From Candidatus Poribacteria bacterium (lineage in GTDB: Bacteria; Poribacteria; WGA-4E; WGA-3G): a stretch of DNA of 64,000 bases. The stretch covers positions 4,024,204 through 4,088,203 of the forward strand of contig OY282386.1 of NCBI GenBank assembly GCA_958295945.1, in the 5' to 3' direction. The position numbers were made by a program, and so were the translations under genes. Positions 35,719-44,764 of the stretch are shown piece by piece; the stretch's first letter is position 1, and each line of letters begins with the position of its first letter. The notes under the pieces are model-generated. The model was not told the origin of the DNA, searched no databases, and saw only the letters and a program-made list of their open reading frames with translations.

Positions 35719-35748
35719 AAAAGCCCCACACGGAGGTGAGGCTTTTAA
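35719..35748 (-). terminator. intrinsic terminator after rpmA
   Basis: On the minus strand AAAAGCCTCAC pairs with GTGGGGCTTTT-type sequence (11 bp with one G-T pair), followed by TTTTTT. It ends the rplU-rpmA transcript. Confidence 0.85.
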
Positions 35749-35757
35749 CAATACCTT

Positions 35758-36024
35758 TTAGAACGCGGGACGTTCTGTATAGACACTCACCTTACGTCGG
35801 AATTTATCTTTGCGTTCAAACCAGACATACCCATCAACTTTTGAGAAGAGTGTATAGTCTCTGCCAACTCCGACATTATTTCCAGCGTGCAGGTGTGTTC
35901 CCCGTTGTCGGACAAGAATGCTGCCTGCGGTAACATAGTTTCCGGAAAACCTTTTGACACCGAGTCGTTTTCCGATACTGTCACGTCCGTTCCGTGTGCT
36001 TCCTCCACCTTTCTTATGTGCCAT
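35758..36024 (-). CDS. rpmA: 50S ribosomal protein L27
   Basis: An 88-residue ribosomal protein near the peptidyl-transferase centre. The sequence [20 protein letters not shown], then [21 protein letters not shown] and FHAGNN-like [15 protein letters not shown] is the complete family signature. There is no N-terminal cleavage extension of the Firmicutes type. It overlaps the end of rplU by 11 bp. Confidence 0.98.
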   Translation of the reverse strand: MAHKKGGGSTRNGRDSIGKRLGVKRFSGNYVTAGSILVRQRGTHLHAGNNVGVGRDYTLFSKVDGYVWFERKDKFRRKVSVYTERPAF

Positions 36025-36376
36025 CGTTTTCTACCTCCTCTCCGTCATTAGCGGTAGTTTCCTCACCACCAATTGCGGTTATTTTAATACGTGTGTATGA
36101 TTGTCTGTGTCCTAATTTCCGTTTGTACCCTTTACGGCGTTTTGACTTAAAGACGACGATTTTCTTTGCCCGTCCTTGTTCAACGATTTCACCTGTAACT
36201 GAGACGTTTTCAAGGTAGGGGGTTCCGGTTTGCAATTGACCATCTTCACCGGCAATCGCTAAAACGGATGGGAATGTGACTGTTTCACCGACAGCATCTT
36301 CTAACTTTTCCACATCTATGAGGTTTCCTACCTCAACACGGTGCTGTCTCCCTCCGCTTGCAAATACTGCATACAT
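36014..36376 (-). CDS. rplU: 50S ribosomal protein L21
   Basis: A 120-residue ribosomal protein that binds 23S r[23 protein letters not shown] is the family start and [20 protein letters not shown] the signature near residue 80-100. The last 18 residues are an unusual acidic tail ([18 protein letters not shown]), longer than in most L21 proteins. AAGGAG lies nine bases before the start. Confidence 0.97.
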   Translation of the reverse strand: MYAVFASGGRQHRVEVGNLIDVEKLEDAVGETVTFPSVLAIAGEDGQLQTGTPYLENVSVTGEIVEQGRAKKIVVFKSKRRKGYKRKLGHRQSYTRIKITAIGGEETTANDGEEVENDGT

Positions 36377-36516
36377 TTGTTTTCACTCCTTTTAGGTGTA
36401 GAAACTCCGATGAATGTTTGAGGAATGTTCTATTTTCTATTTTGTGCTCTGGACTGCATTGTGGAGTGAGCGTTGGGCGCACCTATCCGCCCATGTTTTG
36501 TAATTCCGACAATTAC

Positions 36517-36545
36517 ATTATGCCACATTTTTGGGTGAAAGTCAA
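36517..36545 (-). promoter_or_regulatory. promoter of rplU-rpmA
   Basis: On the minus strand TTGACT (36545-36540) and CATAAT (36522-36517) are 17 bp apart. The leader of about 130 nt contains a GGGCG/CGCCC hairpin (about 36475-36495) that could take part in ribosomal-protein autoregulation. Confidence 0.65.
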
Positions 36546-36599
36546 GTCTTTTTGCAAGATACCAGGGTTATTTGGTTTTACTAATTTTCCATAATAGAG

Positions 36600-36870
36600 A
36601 TGGACTGAAAGTTATCTCTAAGACGTTAGGTGCGGTTTCCTAACCACACCATAGGTGTCAATTTAACTATTTTTTTCTTGTTGGATGCATTTGAGATAGT
36701 CCAAAACTGCCATCTCTATTGTAGGGCCAAATCAACGGTATGAATGCGCTTATGGCATTCCCCGGGTCTCTGTGTCCCGCCATTCCTTGTCTTGTAAGGC
36801 AACGGGCGGGCACAGAAACCCGCCCCTACAATGGTTGGTGAGAAGTTAGTGACAAAATCTTTACACACCC
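36600..36870. repeat. composite of dispersed palindromic repeats
   Basis: From left to right: a CCTAACC unit at 36627-36665 like the outer arms at 22.5 kb; a GC-rich palindrome arm near 36720; a fragment of the 18.4/62.1-kb MITE (about 36726-36765, AAATCAACGGTATGAATGC) lying inside that arm; the second palindrome arm (about 36800-36836); and the right end of the 62.3-kb MITE (36849-36870). No gene is visible in this 574-bp gap. Confidence 0.75.
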
Positions 36871-36950
36871 ACATAAACTCAATGGGATGTCAACCTAAAT
36901 TCGTTCCTAATTGCTCTCTTTTTTCAATGGTATTAATGGCTTAGAGGGCA

Positions 36951-37559
36951 TTAGTCCCGTTTGACATCTATTTGCATGTGAGATTTTACATTTTTTACGA
37001 CTTGATTAGCAAAATCGTCTTGAACTAACATATCAGAAATTTTACAAGCAATTCTATTTTCATAGATGTTGCCCCCTACGCTTTTGACGAACTCAAATAC
37101 ATCTTTTCCAACTTGTTCTGCTGCAATATCTAATGATATATCTGCACCAAAGTTTTTTACTTCTTCAAGTTGCTGATCCTCTGATTTTCCTTGCAGAGTT
37201 TCAATCCCCCGTTCTTCAATAAAGAGTGTTGCAACACGATTAACAAGCGGGGTAATAGCTTCCGCTTGGCGTTGGCGCTCTATTGTATCCTTCATACTTT
37301 TTCTTGCTACATCTGAAAACCAAATTGACATATCAAATATTCCTCCCAAGAATGTTACGAAAGCAGCTGCTACTGGAATAAACACTGATGTATTCCCTAT
37401 GATGTCTTGAATTGATTTTATTCCCTCCCAGTCATCCGATATTGAAACGAAAATTTGAAATACACAATAAAAAACAGATAAAAGCGAACCGACAAATAGA
37501 ATAATACCAGTCTTTTGTTCGGTCCAAAATGCTTTAATTCGCTTGAAGAAATTCTTCAT
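36951..37559 (-). CDS. membrane protein of unknown function
   Basis: A 202-residue protein with two predicted membrane helices (about 18-38, GIILFVGSLLSVFYCVFQIF, and about 55-75, SVFIPVAAAFVTFLGGIFDM) followed by a soluble helical tail. The N-terminus is basic (KNFFKRIKAFW). I do not recognise the family. Its neighbours (ribosomal genes and RNase G) do not suggest a role. It is flanked by repeats and may be an accessory gene. Confidence 0.65.
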   Translation of the reverse strand: MKNFFKRIKAFWTEQKTGIILFVGSLLSVFYCVFQIFVSISDDWEGIKSIQDIIGNTSVFIPVAAAFVTFLGGIFDMSIWFSDVARKSMKDTIERQRQAEAITPLVNRVATLFIEERGIETLQGKSEDQQLEEVKNFGADISLDIAAEQVGKDVFEFVKSVGGNIYENRIACKISDMLVQDDFANQVVKNVKSHMQIDVKRD

Positions 37560-37755
37560 AATGAATATGCATCCTTACACCTGTCCCTGATGTTAGTGCT
37601 TCATTATTTCAATTTACTCTAATGTCACTCAATAGATAAACCCTGAATCTCATCTTAGCTGTCAAATATCAACGAGAAACAACTCTCTTATAGTATATTT
37701 CTAAAGTTTCAGTTTGTCAAGTAAATACACAAAGAGATTGTTATAAACTGTGCCA

Positions 37756-37920
37756 TTAATTTCCTTGTTCAATTCCTAAAGAATCAATATACTCCCTACC
37801 TTTATCAGTTAAGAAAAGATATGCTGGTTTCATCTCCATTCCCAATATCTCAACTGAGTTCTGAGGAAGTTCATAGTTTATATAATCAGCATCTAAGATT
37901 CGATTAACCAATATCAACAT
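37756..37920 (-). CDS. short winged-helix-like ORF, possible remnant
   Basis: A 54-residue ORF (MLILVNRILDADYINYELPQ and onward). The later part AYLFLTDKGREYIDSLG resembles the C-terminal strand and helix of winged-helix regulators. No clear ribosome site is present. The rest of the 426-bp gap shows nothing I can name. It could be the end of a decayed regulator gene. Confidence 0.35.
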   Translation of the reverse strand: MLILVNRILDADYINYELPQNSVEILGMEMKPAYLFLTDKGREYIDSLGIEQGN

Positions 37921-37985
37921 ATTATAGTAAACTTTATATTTTATGATACATGTTTATAACTTCATCAATGGTTCCATCTGCCTTA

Positions 37986-39533
37986 TTAATCCAAAAAGAG
38001 TTCTTCACCGTTTGCGGCGAAGATGCGATAGTCTTCAAGATGTAAGTCTGCGTCTGATTCAAGTGACAAATCAAGTTTTAAGGATTTCTTTAGATCACGA
38101 TATTTTGCGGACATCTGCGTGTTGAGATGTGTTACAATGTGGTCATTCGCTATAATTCTCAGTTTAGATTGTCGCGTTTTGCGATGTGCTCTTTTTATTG
38201 TGCGAAATAGGCTTATGACAACGGTTTCTATTGAAAGTACTGTGCCATGTCCTTCACAATATGGACACTGTTCAGTTAGTAGTGTTGCCAGGCTTGGACG
38301 TGTGCGTTGTCGGGTCATCTCTACGAGTCCCAAATCAGAAAAATGTAAGATATTGGTACGCGCTTTATCCTTTTTTAATGCCTCTTGCAGCAATCTGAAC
38401 ACCTGTCTGCGATGTGAGGGTTCATCCATGTCAATGAAATCAACCACGATAATTCCCCCCAAATCTCGCAATTGGATTTGTCTTACGACTTCATCAACTG
38501 CTTCAAGGTTTGCACTTAATATAGTGTTATCTGGGTCAGATTTTCCGACGAATCGTCCCGTGTTGACATCAATGGAAACCATTGCCTCAGTCTGTTGGAT
38601 AATGATGTGTCCACCACACTGTAGCCATATTTTTTCACTTAAGGCTTTTTGCAATTCTTGGTCTACTCCGTAAGCAGCAAATAGCGTAGCGTCTTCATCA
38701 TAAAGGGTAATCCGTTCTTTCAAACTCGGCATTACAGAGGTGACATAATCAATCATTTCCTTATGGCCGTTGGGTGAATCAATAAGAAGGTGTTTGACAT
38801 CTTTAGTAAATTTATCACGCACAATTCGGTTTATGAAGCTAAGATCTCTACCGACTAAACTGGGTGCGGTTTTATTTTTTGAGCGTTTTAATACTTGTTT
38901 CCACTGGTTGATTAGATATCGTATTTCAGCTTCATATTCCTCTTCGCTTAACCCTTCAGCTGCAGTTCGGATAATGAATCCTCCCTCAACATCATCTTTA
39001 TATGTTTGTGCTAAAATTCGTAATCGTTCACGTTCACTTTCTGTTTCGATTCTGCGTGAAACGCCGATGGTAGAAGAGTTTGGCAGATAAACGACATACC
39101 TTCCTGGGAGTGTTATATTACTTGTGACTCTTGCCCCTTTACTCCCAATAGGTTCTTTGCCGACTTGTACGAGTAGTTCTTGGTTTTTAGATATGAGATC
39201 GGTAATGAGATATGGAAAGCCTCTTCCTCCGCGTGTTTTGTTTGCTGGCGTTGCCTGCAAATCAATAGTAGGTAATCCTTCATCAACATTCCCATCTTCA
39301 GTGTTGTTGTATTTGAGGTCTGAAATGTGTAGAAAAGCGTGCCGTTCTAATCCAATATCAACAAAAGCAACTTGCATTCCCGGCAAGACGTTTTCAACCC
39401 GTCCTTTGTATAGATTTCCTAATACAGGTTTTACCGCTTTTCGTTCAATTTGAATTTCGTTTAGTACTCCTTTTTCAAGAACAGCACACCGTGTTTCAAA
39501 CTCATCGTCAGAAATAAGTATCTCCTTTTCCAT
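37986..39533 (-). CDS. rng: ribonuclease G (RNase E/G family)
   Basis: A 515-residue endoribonuclease for rRNA processing and mRNA decay. The S1 domain covers about 38-130 (NLYKGRVENVLPGMQVAFVD, then IGLERHAFLH). The catalytic DNase-I-like part has VSIDVNTGRFVGK and LRDLGGIIVVDFIDM with the Mg-binding aspartates. The zinc-link CPYCEGHG is present. It ends soon after, so it is RNase G rather than RNase E. It lies upstream of rplU-rpmA, a common arrangement, here separated by repeats and an unknown membrane gene. Confidence 0.95.
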   Translation of the reverse strand: MEKEILISDDEFETRCAVLEKGVLNEIQIERKAVKPVLGNLYKGRVENVLPGMQVAFVDIGLERHAFLHISDLKYNNTEDGNVDEGLPTIDLQATPANKTRGGRGFPYLITDLISKNQELLVQVGKEPIGSKGARVTSNITLPGRYVVYLPNSSTIGVSRRIETESERERLRILAQTYKDDVEGGFIIRTAAEGLSEEEYEAEIRYLINQWKQVLKRSKNKTAPSLVGRDLSFINRIVRDKFTKDVKHLLIDSPNGHKEMIDYVTSVMPSLKERITLYDEDATLFAAYGVDQELQKALSEKIWLQCGGHIIIQQTEAMVSIDVNTGRFVGKSDPDNTILSANLEAVDEVVRQIQLRDLGGIIVVDFIDMDEPSHRRQVFRLLQEALKKDKARTNILHFSDLGLVEMTRQRTRPSLATLLTEQCPYCEGHGTVLSIETVVISLFRTIKRAHRKTRQSKLRIIANDHIVTHLNTQMSAKYRDLKKSLKLDLSLESDADLHLEDYRIFAANGEELFLD

Positions 39534-39924
39534 TGTTATCGTTTCCTCCTATCATGCCTTTCACAGGAAAGACATCTCGGTTAGTGAATTCTGTCATTTC
39601 AAAAAGCGGCAGCTTTATGTATGATAAATTCCGATGGTTCAATTTCTGTGGAATGATGGAAGGAGAACGGACAGAACCTTGATGATCGGATTGTTGCATG
39701 TTGCAATGAAAAGGAATAACATTTATTACCATAGTCATTATATTTCCTATTAGATTATGGTGAAGATTACGATTAATTAACTACTTTTTCTACAGAAGTC
39801 CTCTTCGAATCTCGATCAAACGTGTTGAATTTCAAGTTTCGGAGTTCTGTCCTAAATATCAATAATGTGCAAATAACAGTAAAATCAACCATAGTTCAGT
39901 TCTGAAACGGATGTATCAAGTTGA
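39534..39924 (-). other. intergenic region with rng leader
   Basis: No convincing gene. AGGAGG lies 11 bases before the rng start. A TATAAT at about 39745 on the minus strand, with a weak -35, would give a leader of about 200 nt. Long leaders serve RNase E autoregulation in E. coli, so this may be a control region. Confidence 0.4.
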
Positions 39925-41499
39925 TCATCCGCTTCTGGGTGTTAGGGTTACGACAGGTGTGATCAGTTCTCCCAATGAAATGCCACCATGTTGGAACCCA
40001 CCCTGGAACTGCCGCTTGTATTTGTAAAAGTCGTTTGGGTAGACGAAATAATAATCGTCTTTTGCGAGAATATAATCCTTGCTTGCTGTTTCTGCGGGTA
40101 GTTGATAATCCATCGGATTCGGAATATATACCGCTTGGTTATCATCGCAAGCCAAGTTATTCCCAATTTTAAATCGGAGGCTTGTGCTGGTGTCTCTATT
40201 TCCGTAAGCCCGTGTTGCTCTGTTGCAGAACTCAGAACCGTGGTCGGTTGTAAGTACGACGTGTGCACCTTGTTCAGCAATAATTCGTAGAATATCGAAA
40301 AGTGATGAATGTGCGAACCAAGAGCGTGCTAAAGCTCTAAAAGCAGGTTCATCTGGTGCGAGTTGTTGCAATACTTCCGATTGCGAGCGTTGGTGTGTTA
40401 GAATGTCAATGAAGTTGACAACTAAAGCCGATAAACCGACTCTTGTGGCAGCTGAGACACGTTTTTTATATTCAGTTCCTCCGCGTAGGTCAAAAATCTT
40501 GAAATATTGGACTCTAGGTTTTATCCTGATTCCATTCCTTTTTAAGTATTCTTCCAGCATTTGTCTTTCAAACTGGTTTGTGCTTGTACCTCCATCAGAT
40601 TTCTCTTGCCAAAATTGCGGATAATTTTTAGCCAATTCTGCTGGAAACATACCGCTAAATAAAGCGTTCCGTGAGTACATTGTTGCACTTGGCAAAATTG
40701 AAAAACTATAGTTTAGATTGATAGAGAAATATGGATATAAGAGTGGTGCTATTGCCATCCAGTGGTCAAGTCTGAAGCAGTCAACGACAATAAAATAGGT
40801 TGGGACTTTATCTTGAAGTAGTGGCATCACATGTTGGTCTAAAACATCAACTGATAATGGAGGTCTTTCTTGTCTACCGTTTACCCAATCGGGATAATTA
40901 TCTTGTATGTAGTCAGAGAACTCAGCATTACACTCTTTTTTCTGTTCTATATGGGTTTCTTCTAAACCTTGTTGAGCCAATTGGTCCGATAGGAGATCCC
41001 ATTCCAATAGTTTGACATAAATGTCAACCCAGTCTTGCCATGTTGGTTGAGATGCCTTCAGCGTACTAATCTTGTTAAAGTCGTTAGTGTATTTTCTAGG
41101 TATTTGTGTTTCCACAATATGTTTTTGGTCAAGTACCCGTTTTAGAGTAGAAGCTATCTGAGCGACTCCGATAGGCTTAACTAAAAAATCTGTCACCTGT
41201 TTTCCGAGTGCAACATCAACGAATCTGTCGTCACTTGATTGTGTTACCAGAATGACAGGTACTTGTGTGTTAATAGTTCTAATAATATCTAATGTTTCCA
41301 TACCATCCTTACCTGGCATAACTTGGTCAAGTAGGATAGCATCATATTGGTTATCATTCTGTTTTAGCAGTTCAATTCCATCTTCACCGTTTGTAGCAGG
41401 AGTAACATTGTATCCACGAGTTTCAAGGGAATGTCTATGTGGCAGCAGTGCCTCTATTTCATCATCTATCCATAGGATTTTATGTGTTTTTTGTTGCAT
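39925..41499 (-). CDS. porX: PorX-like response regulator with PglZ/alkaline-phosphatase-fold domain
   Basis: A 524-residue two-domain protein. The receiver domain covers residues 5-120, with Asp12/Asp13, the phosphorylated Asp58 in LLDQVMPGKDGMETL and Lys108 in FLVKPIG. The PglZ-type phosphodiesterase domain covers about 210-520: YFIVVDCFRLDHW, ILPSATMYSRNALFSGMFP and VLTTDHGSEF supply the likely metal ligands and nucleophile. This architecture is that of PorX, which controls type IX secretion in Bacteroidota and cleaves oligonucleotides. The histidine kinase gene lies 19 bp upstream. The T9SS role here is inferred. Confidence 0.88.
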   Translation of the reverse strand: MQQKTHKILWIDDEIEALLPHRHSLETRGYNVTPATNGEDGIELLKQNDNQYDAILLDQVMPGKDGMETLDIIRTINTQVPVILVTQSSDDRFVDVALGKQVTDFLVKPIGVAQIASTLKRVLDQKHIVETQIPRKYTNDFNKISTLKASQPTWQDWVDIYVKLLEWDLLSDQLAQQGLEETHIEQKKECNAEFSDYIQDNYPDWVNGRQERPPLSVDVLDQHVMPLLQDKVPTYFIVVDCFRLDHWMAIAPLLYPYFSINLNYSFSILPSATMYSRNALFSGMFPAELAKNYPQFWQEKSDGGTSTNQFERQMLEEYLKRNGIRIKPRVQYFKIFDLRGGTEYKKRVSAATRVGLSALVVNFIDILTHQRSQSEVLQQLAPDEPAFRALARSWFAHSSLFDILRIIAEQGAHVVLTTDHGSEFCNRATRAYGNRDTSTSLRFKIGNNLACDDNQAVYIPNPMDYQLPAETASKDYILAKDDYYFVYPNDFYKYKRQFQGGFQHGGISLGELITPVVTLTPRSG

Positions 41500-41518
41500 C
41501 TATTCTCCTCTGAATTCG

Positions 41519-43003
41519 CTATGACACATTTGTTGGCAATCGAATTTCGAAAGTTGTTCTACCTGGTCTACTTTCTACTAATCGTATGCTACCGTGATGA
41601 TATTCCCTTATAATTCTTTGGACAATAGTCAACCCAAGTCCCCATCCATGGGTTTTCGTAGTCATTCCTGGTTCAAAAATAAAGCGTTGATTTTCGCTTG
41701 GAATTCCGCTGCCGTTATCGGAATATCGTATGATAACCTGTTTCTGTCTTTCATCATAAAGCGGTTCAATTTGGATGTGTCCTACTTTTCTTTGTATTGC
41801 ATCAAGTGAATTTCGGATTAAGTTTTCAAAAACCCACTGTAGCAACAGTGCATTTGCAGAAATTGAAGGCACATCATGTGATTTAATATTTATATCTATA
41901 TTGCGACTGATCTGTGGTAGTCGTTTTTCAAAATATGTAAGGACATCGTTCAGAACTTTCTGGATGTTTACCGTAGTTTTTGTTGGTTCTGTGCCGATCA
42001 TCCCGAATCGTGTCGTTGTTTTTTGCAGACGTTCAAGGTCGCTCTGCATGTTTGTAGAAAGTTCAGCAAGGACCTGATCTCCTGTCTCTTGGCTTCGCTC
42101 ATCCAACAATTCTGACCATGCGAGTAGTGCAGAGATAGGCGTTCCGAGTTGATGTGCTGTTTCTTTTGCTAACCCACCCCATATTGCTGCATGTTCATAA
42201 GATTTTACCCGTCGATATACGAGGATAGACCCAAATGCGAAGAGTAGCAAGACGATAGAGAGTACAATTGGTGTAATCAATAAACCGTAGAACGATTTAA
42301 TTTCGTAATAGAAATACCCATCTTGCCAATCAGGTGTTGTTTGAAGTTCTGCAAATGCGGGTGTATTTTGTATGAAGATTTGTGCACGGTCTTTTTCCTC
42401 AGGTGTTGCATTTTCAGCAGTGATGACATCTTTCCACATCTGCCATTTCTGCGGTTTCTTTTCAGTATCAGTTATAGCAAAAGGGAGTTGTGCCATTTCA
42501 CTTGGTGCTGCATCTCCGTAGTAAAAATAGCCGGTTATTTTTCTATCTTCTTTTAGGTACGGTATCTTTCGTCGCTGATTCTTGTTTTTCATCCGTACCA
42601 ATGTTGAGGTTAGCAAATCCTCCTCATCATGTGTTAACGTAACGGTATCACTTTCGTTGACCTTCTCATCTAATTGTGTATCAATACCTTGTACAATTTC
42701 CCATTTTCCATCTGCATCAGTGATAATAAATGAAAACCTTCTTGATCTGTTTTCGGCATATAATTCCTGTCTTACGACAGTGAGTAATCTTTGTTGTAGG
42801 TCGCGGTCTTTAATGCTTGGTAATTCGGCTACGAGGCTGACGAAAATTTCAATTTGTGCTTCAATATCAGCGTTTAAGCGAGAAATTTGTCGCGTATAAT
42901 ACGTAAAAACGAGGACCAATATACATACTCCGACTCCGAAATATATGATCATTAATCGTCCAGTTGAATAAGTAGATGTAATACTACGTTTCCACCTCGA
43001 CAT
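41519..43003 (-). CDS. porY: PorY-like sensor histidine kinase
   Basis: A 494-residue membrane kinase. One membrane helix lies at about 17-36 and a second at about 228-250 (LLITPIVLSIVLLLFAFGSI); between them is a periplasmic sensor of about 190 residues without a fold I recognise. The H-box WGGLAKETAHQLGTPISALL carries the phosphorylated histidine. The ATPase part has NLIRNSLDAI, SDNGSGIP, FEPGMTTK and GWGLGLTIV. The HQLGTP form of the H-box is typical of PorY-type kinases. It pairs with the PorX-like regulator downstream. Confidence 0.88.
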   Translation of the reverse strand: MSRWKRSITSTYSTGRLMIIYFGVGVCILVLVFTYYTRQISRLNADIEAQIEIFVSLVAELPSIKDRDLQQRLLTVVRQELYAENRSRRFSFIITDADGKWEIVQGIDTQLDEKVNESDTVTLTHDEEDLLTSTLVRMKNKNQRRKIPYLKEDRKITGYFYYGDAAPSEMAQLPFAITDTEKKPQKWQMWKDVITAENATPEEKDRAQIFIQNTPAFAELQTTPDWQDGYFYYEIKSFYGLLITPIVLSIVLLLFAFGSILVYRRVKSYEHAAIWGGLAKETAHQLGTPISALLAWSELLDERSQETGDQVLAELSTNMQSDLERLQKTTTRFGMIGTEPTKTTVNIQKVLNDVLTYFEKRLPQISRNIDINIKSHDVPSISANALLLQWVFENLIRNSLDAIQRKVGHIQIEPLYDERQKQVIIRYSDNGSGIPSENQRFIFEPGMTTKTHGWGLGLTIVQRIIREYHHGSIRLVESRPGRTTFEIRLPTNVS

Positions 43004-43978
43004 AACGTCCCCAATTAAATTAATTGCCCTTCAGACACAGCGGTGTATTAATATTATATCCTAAATGAAATGATATTTCAAGGAAGTTCTGCATTAGGGG
43101 TGTCTAGCGTTTTGTCATTAACCGTTGAATTCATTGTCGGAGCGACTCCGATTCCCGATTCTCTCGATTCTAAGATCGCACATAGAGGTTGTCAGATTAC
43201 ATTTTGACAGAACTCTACACACACCAACTGAAAAGTATTTGTGCATTTCGCGTAGCATTTGACAAGAAATTCTTTATATTTTTCGCTGTTCTTAAAGGAT
43301 TTGTCACTCCTCAAAAAGTGTACAGAAATTGTATATTATTTCGTACATCTGTACGTTTTTTTAACTGGTCGTTAGCGTAGTCTAAATAAGGTCTCATAAG
43401 GAATTGTATTTAATTTAAAATTTTTTATTTTTGTACAGTTTCCATTTTCGGGTTTTTGGTATGTTTCTTGTAGCGGGAACTCTATTGAATGAGATAGGTA
43501 GTTGTTTATCATTTTGTAGTTTGCGATGGTAGATGCAGTTTTATTGAAGTTTGTGTCTACCATCAAAATTATTGTAATTGAAGTGTCTTTATTTAGAGAT
43601 AACATTTTATGTAATGAAAAGAATACCTCTGCGATAATCTTTGTCAATTGTGTAGGATGTTTTGTAACCATAATTGGCAGACTTATAAAATAAAAGTATT
43701 GTGTGACATATAGTATAACATAAGAAAACAGCTTATGTCAAGTAATATTTTAGTATTTGTTTCGGTAATTTTACTTATGTTCTTTGTTCTGTTTACTGTG
43801 GACATTTTGCATACTATTTTGCAAATATGTTCATTGTGTAATAACAATGATTTGATAATCTTCAAGAATTGCTTGAAGATGGTCAATTGCCTAGGAACGG
43901 TCGGCAAGTACTTCAAGGTAATTTGGAACCTGTGGATCTATAGTTGATTGAGTATGGGTTTAGGTGTACGGTTAGTAA
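43004..43978. other. gene-poor region with repeat arm
   Basis: This 975-bp region has no gene I can support. It holds one arm of the palindrome seen at 18271-18333 (about 43138-43182, CGACTCCGATTCCCGATT). Open frames on both strands between 43189 and 43920 lack ribosome sites and family resemblance. Low GC and frequent stops suggest decayed DNA. Confidence 0.5.
43851..43943 (+). pseudogene. possible C-terminal gene remnant
   Basis: A 30-codon tail (FDNLQELLEDGQLPRNGRQV, then LQGNLEPVDL and stop) reads like the end of a real protein. An in-frame stop lies directly before it and there is no start. The parent family is not recognised. Confidence 0.3.
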
Positions 43979-44401
43979 TTACTGCTCCTGAGACAATCTC
44001 AAAAGCATTTCTTGTGGAGAGAGAATACTAATGTTATCGTGGTTAAATCCTGAAAAATTACGTGTCACTATGACATCAAGCTGCATGTGTAAAGCACAAG
44101 CAAGTTGCAGATTGTCTTCAAAATCGTTTCCATCTAACGTCGCAGCTAACTGCAATTCATTTCTCCCTATTGGTATAATGGGTAATTGGTCTAGAATTAT
44201 ATGGACAACTTGCCATGCCTTCTCAAGTCCTGCATATCGCCGACTTAGATAGAAAACATCTGTTAATGAATTTGCAGTAATGAATGCGATGAACTGATCT
44301 GACCTCTGAATCTGCCAAAGAGTTTTAGCGTTTAAATCCCAAGGAGAACGTTCAAGTAAAGCATCTAATATTACGTTTGTGTCCATTAATGCACGAATCA
44401 T
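43979..44401 (-). CDS. PIN-domain toxin (VapC-like)
   Basis: A 140-residue predicted ribonuclease. PIN-domain acids are visible: Asp7 in ALMDTNVILDALL, a middle acid near Asp48 and Asp93/Asp96 in GNDFEDNLQLACA, followed by DVIVTRNFSGF. The start codon overlaps the stop of the antitoxin gene by four bases (ATGA), the usual coupling of toxin-antitoxin pairs. It would cleave RNA when free of its antitoxin. The target RNA is unknown. Confidence 0.85.
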   Translation of the reverse strand: MIRALMDTNVILDALLERSPWDLNAKTLWQIQRSDQFIAFITANSLTDVFYLSRRYAGLEKAWQVVHIILDQLPIIPIGRNELQLAATLDGNDFEDNLQLACALHMQLDVIVTRNFSGFNHDNISILSPQEMLLRLSQEQ

Positions 44402-44634
44402 CCGTATTTTTTTAAACGCTCCTCTTCAATAATCTTCTTACACTCCTCGTCGGTAGGTGGTAGACGGTCTGTTTTCAATATACCAAAAACATCTTCTGGT
44501 GACATAGTCCGGGGAGGTGGTGATATTTTTGAAGAAACTAATGTCTCCAAAATCCGACGCGCGAGATCAATCCGCATTTCTGTATCCCAAGTTCGTACAC
44601 GTTCAAGCACTTCAAACATCTCTTTTGAATTCAA
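44398..44634 (-). CDS. antitoxin of VapC-like toxin
   Basis: A 78-residue small protein. I chose TTG 44634 because GGAGG lies six bases upstream; the ATG at 44619 has only a weak site. The upstream open frame to 44715 adds residues without a ribosome site. The N-terminal half is helical (MFEVLERVRTWDTEMRIDLA, then RRILETL) and the C-terminus is the charged tail EECKKIIEEERLKKYG expected to wrap the toxin. It overlaps the PIN gene by four bases. Confidence 0.7.
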   Translation of the reverse strand: MNSKEMFEVLERVRTWDTEMRIDLARRILETLVSSKISPPPRTMSPEDVFGILKTDRLPPTDEECKKIIEEERLKKYG

Positions 44635-44764
44635 AATTAACCTCCAAATTACCACCAGGTTATACAAAGGCGATTGCTTATCCAACAGGTTATGTACATG
44701 AAAAGCAATCGCCAAGTTTTCATTTCTGAGATATTGAATAACTTATAGGTGTGCAGTTCAAACC

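Noticed and set aside
39508-39738. Open frame overlapping the rng start
   Set aside because: No ribosome site or family resemblance; it covers the rng leader.
43189-43916. Several open frames of 60-99 codons on both strands
   Set aside because: They overlap each other, lack ribosome sites and have no recognisable motifs; the region looks decayed.
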